From Ktedonobacter sp. (lineage in GTDB: Bacteria; Chloroflexota; Ktedonobacteria; Ktedonobacterales; Ktedonobacteraceae): a DNA stretch of 6,403 nt. Below are positions 5,349 through 6,403 of the stretch, one piece after another (position 1 is the first letter of the stretch; the number at the start of each line of letters is the position of its first letter). The notes under the pieces are model-generated. The model made no database searches. It was not told where the DNA came from and worked only from the letters and a program-made list of their open reading frames with translations. Where the stretch lies: NCBI GenBank assembly GCA_003450555.1, contig DMFQ01000097.1, forward strand, positions 453 through 6,855. Reading direction: 5' to 3'. The translations under genes were made by a program, and so were the position numbers.

Positions 5349-5924
5349 ATGGAAGTCCAGGATCGGAGAGTCAGACGCACACAACACCTGTTAGCCAAAG
5401 CCTTGATCGCACTGACCCTGGAAAAAGGCTACGAGTCCGTAACTATTCGTGACATTACGGAACGCGCGGATATCGGGTACGCCACCTTTTTTCGTCACTA
5501 TCGCGACAAGGACGATCTGCTACAGGATGTCCTGGACGTCGTCTACGATGAGTTCATCAACCTGCTCAGCCCCGAAGCACTTGATGCTGATCCAACAGCC
5601 GTCGGAGTCCTGTTGTTTCGCCAGATTCAAGAGCGCAGCGAAGTGGTTCGCGTGCTGCTTGGCAGTCACACATTGCTTCCCCGTCTCACCGAGGTCGCCG
5701 CACAAAATATTGTGAAAGATCATACTCCGCGTCCAGCTAGCACCGTGCCGCTTGAGATTGCAGCGTATCATATCGTCACCTCAACCATCTCACTCGTCCA
5801 GTGGTGGTTGGATCACAACATGCCCTATCCCCCCGAACAGATGGGAATGATCTATCACGAATTAATCGTTCATCCCACAAGCGAAGTAGCATTCTCCTCG
5901 ACTTCCTCAACCGTGATAATATAG
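5349..5924 (+). CDS. TetR/AcrR-family transcriptional regulator
   Basis: The 191-residue protein has a TetR_N DNA-binding domain (about residues 9-57) with the recognition segment VTIRDITERADIGYATFFRHY at 31-51, followed by the usual KDDLL. The all-helical C-terminal part ends with QWWLDHNMPYPPEQM (151-165), which resembles the TetR_C_8/Firmicutes-type ligand-binding domain. It is a homodimeric ligand-responsive repressor by family knowledge; the ligand is unknown. The start has AGAGG five nt upstream. It is divergent from the P450 gene, and a palindrome overlaps both promoters, so autoregulation plus control of the P450 is the natural reading. queC follows 52 nt downstream on the same strand, with no visible hairpin terminator between, so readthrough into queC is possible. 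Confidence 0.92.
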   Translation: MEVQDRRVRRTQHLLAKALIALTLEKGYESVTIRDITERADIGYATFFRHYRDKDDLLQDVLDVVYDEFINLLSPEALDADPTAVGVLLFRQIQERSEVVRVLLGSHTLLPRLTEVAAQNIVKDHTPRPASTVPLEIAAYHIVTSTISLVQWWLDHNMPYPPEQMGMIYHELIVHPTSEVAFSSTSSTVII

Positions 5925-5976
5925 AAAGAACGCACGAAACGTACAAAACTATAATCATCACAGGAGACATTCCCAC

Positions 5977-6403
5977 ATGCCTAAAGCCATTGCCATAGTA
6001 AGCGGCGGTCTCGATAGCGTCACACTGGCCTACCTGCTCCATGCCGAAGGCTATGAATTACAGATACTGTCTTTCGACTACGGGCAGCGCCACAAGAAGG
6101 AGCTGGCTTACGCCGAACGCTGCGCGAAGCGACTCAACGCCCCATTCGACATAGTAGACCTCAGCAACCTCGGTCGCTTCCTCAAAGGCTCAGCCCTAAC
6201 CGATACCATTCCCGTCCCCGACGGCCACTACGCGGCCCCCACTATGGCCATCACCGTCGTGCCCAATCGCAACGCCATGATGCTCTCAATAGCATACGCG
6301 GTTGCCGTCGCCGAGAAAGCTCAGGTCGGTCGCCATGGGCGTCCACGCGGGCGACCACTTCATTTATCCCGATTGTCGCCCTGAATTCATCACTTCCTTC
6401 GAT
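5977..6403 (+). CDS. queC: 7-cyano-7-deazaguanine (preQ0) synthase QueC, frameshifted and cut by window end
   Basis: QueC converts 7-carboxy-7-deazaguanine to preQ0 with ATP and ammonia, in queuosine/7-deazapurine synthesis. The N-terminus has the PP-loop SGGLDS (residues 9-14), then FDYGQRH and VPNRN, all QueC hallmarks. ATG 5977 has AGGAGA 9 nt upstream. Reading without correction, the frame leaves the family after AEKAQV near 6327 and stops at TGA 6382-6384. The expected continuation, [18 protein letters not shown], is found in the next frame from 6335 to the window end. Removing one G at 6328-6329 restores [14 protein letters not shown]. The sequence therefore holds a one-base insertion: either a real inactivating mutation or a sequencing/assembly error. 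The zinc-binding cysteines of the C-terminus would lie beyond the window. It is probably read alone or with tetR. Confidence 0.85.
6325..6335 (+). other. Frameshift site in queC
   Basis: The run GTCGGTCGCC reads as GTC GGT CGC C. A family-consistent reading needs GTC GTC GCC, one G fewer. All 23 codons from 6335 to the end in the shifted frame are typical QueC. Confidence 0.8.

Noticed and set aside
5925..5976. Possible preQ1 riboswitch before queC (ACAAAACTATAA near the ribosome site recalls the A-rich tail of preQ1-I)
   Set aside because: The required upstream stem with its C-containing loop is not present, so only the A-rich tail matches and that is weak evidence.

Overview
The window reads as a chromosomal segment of a Ktedonobacteria-like member of the Chloroflexota. 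That is an inference from gene style, not a proven placement. The pointers are a LuxR-type regulator built from TPR repeats with a 40-residue period and a C-terminal helix-turn-helix, SdhC/SdhD sequences of the actinobacterial/Thermus style, a secreted PQQ-like beta-propeller protein, a solitary bacterial P450, and moderate GC. I see no IS element, tRNA, rRNA, CRISPR array or phage gene.

Layout. 1-1317 (+) is the 3' part of the TPR/LuxR regulator; its start lies before the window. It ends tail-to-tail, 7 bp away, with the sdhC-sdhD pair on the minus strand (2162 down to 1325). These encode the two membrane anchors of succinate dehydrogenase, and no sdhA or sdhB lies beside them. 2163-2534 is a divergent regulatory region with a good promoter for sdhC, a leader hairpin, and a structured leader before the next gene. 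2535-3710 (+) encodes an exported eight-bladed PQQ-like beta-propeller. 3711-4007 is the convergent gap after it and contains a very strong hairpin with a GAAA loop. 4008-5180 (-) is a complete cytochrome P450. 5349-5924 (+) is a divergent TetR-family regulator. The shared P450/tetR region has two overlapping promoters on top of one imperfect palindrome, a clear architecture for TetR control of both genes. 5977 to the window end (+) is queC, for the 7-deazaguanine (preQ0) pathway, with a one-base frameshift close to the window edge.

How the genes fit together. The one functional module the sequence supports well is tetR/P450, a regulator with its likely target enzyme. sdhCD supplies the membrane half of respiratory complex II and must work with SdhAB encoded elsewhere. 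The other genes look like unrelated neighbours. I do not see a convincing new multi-gene system. The items most worth a second look are the orphan sdhCD with its switch-like leader, the structured leader of the beta-propeller gene, the tetR/P450 control region, the strong GAAA-loop hairpin, and the queC frameshift.
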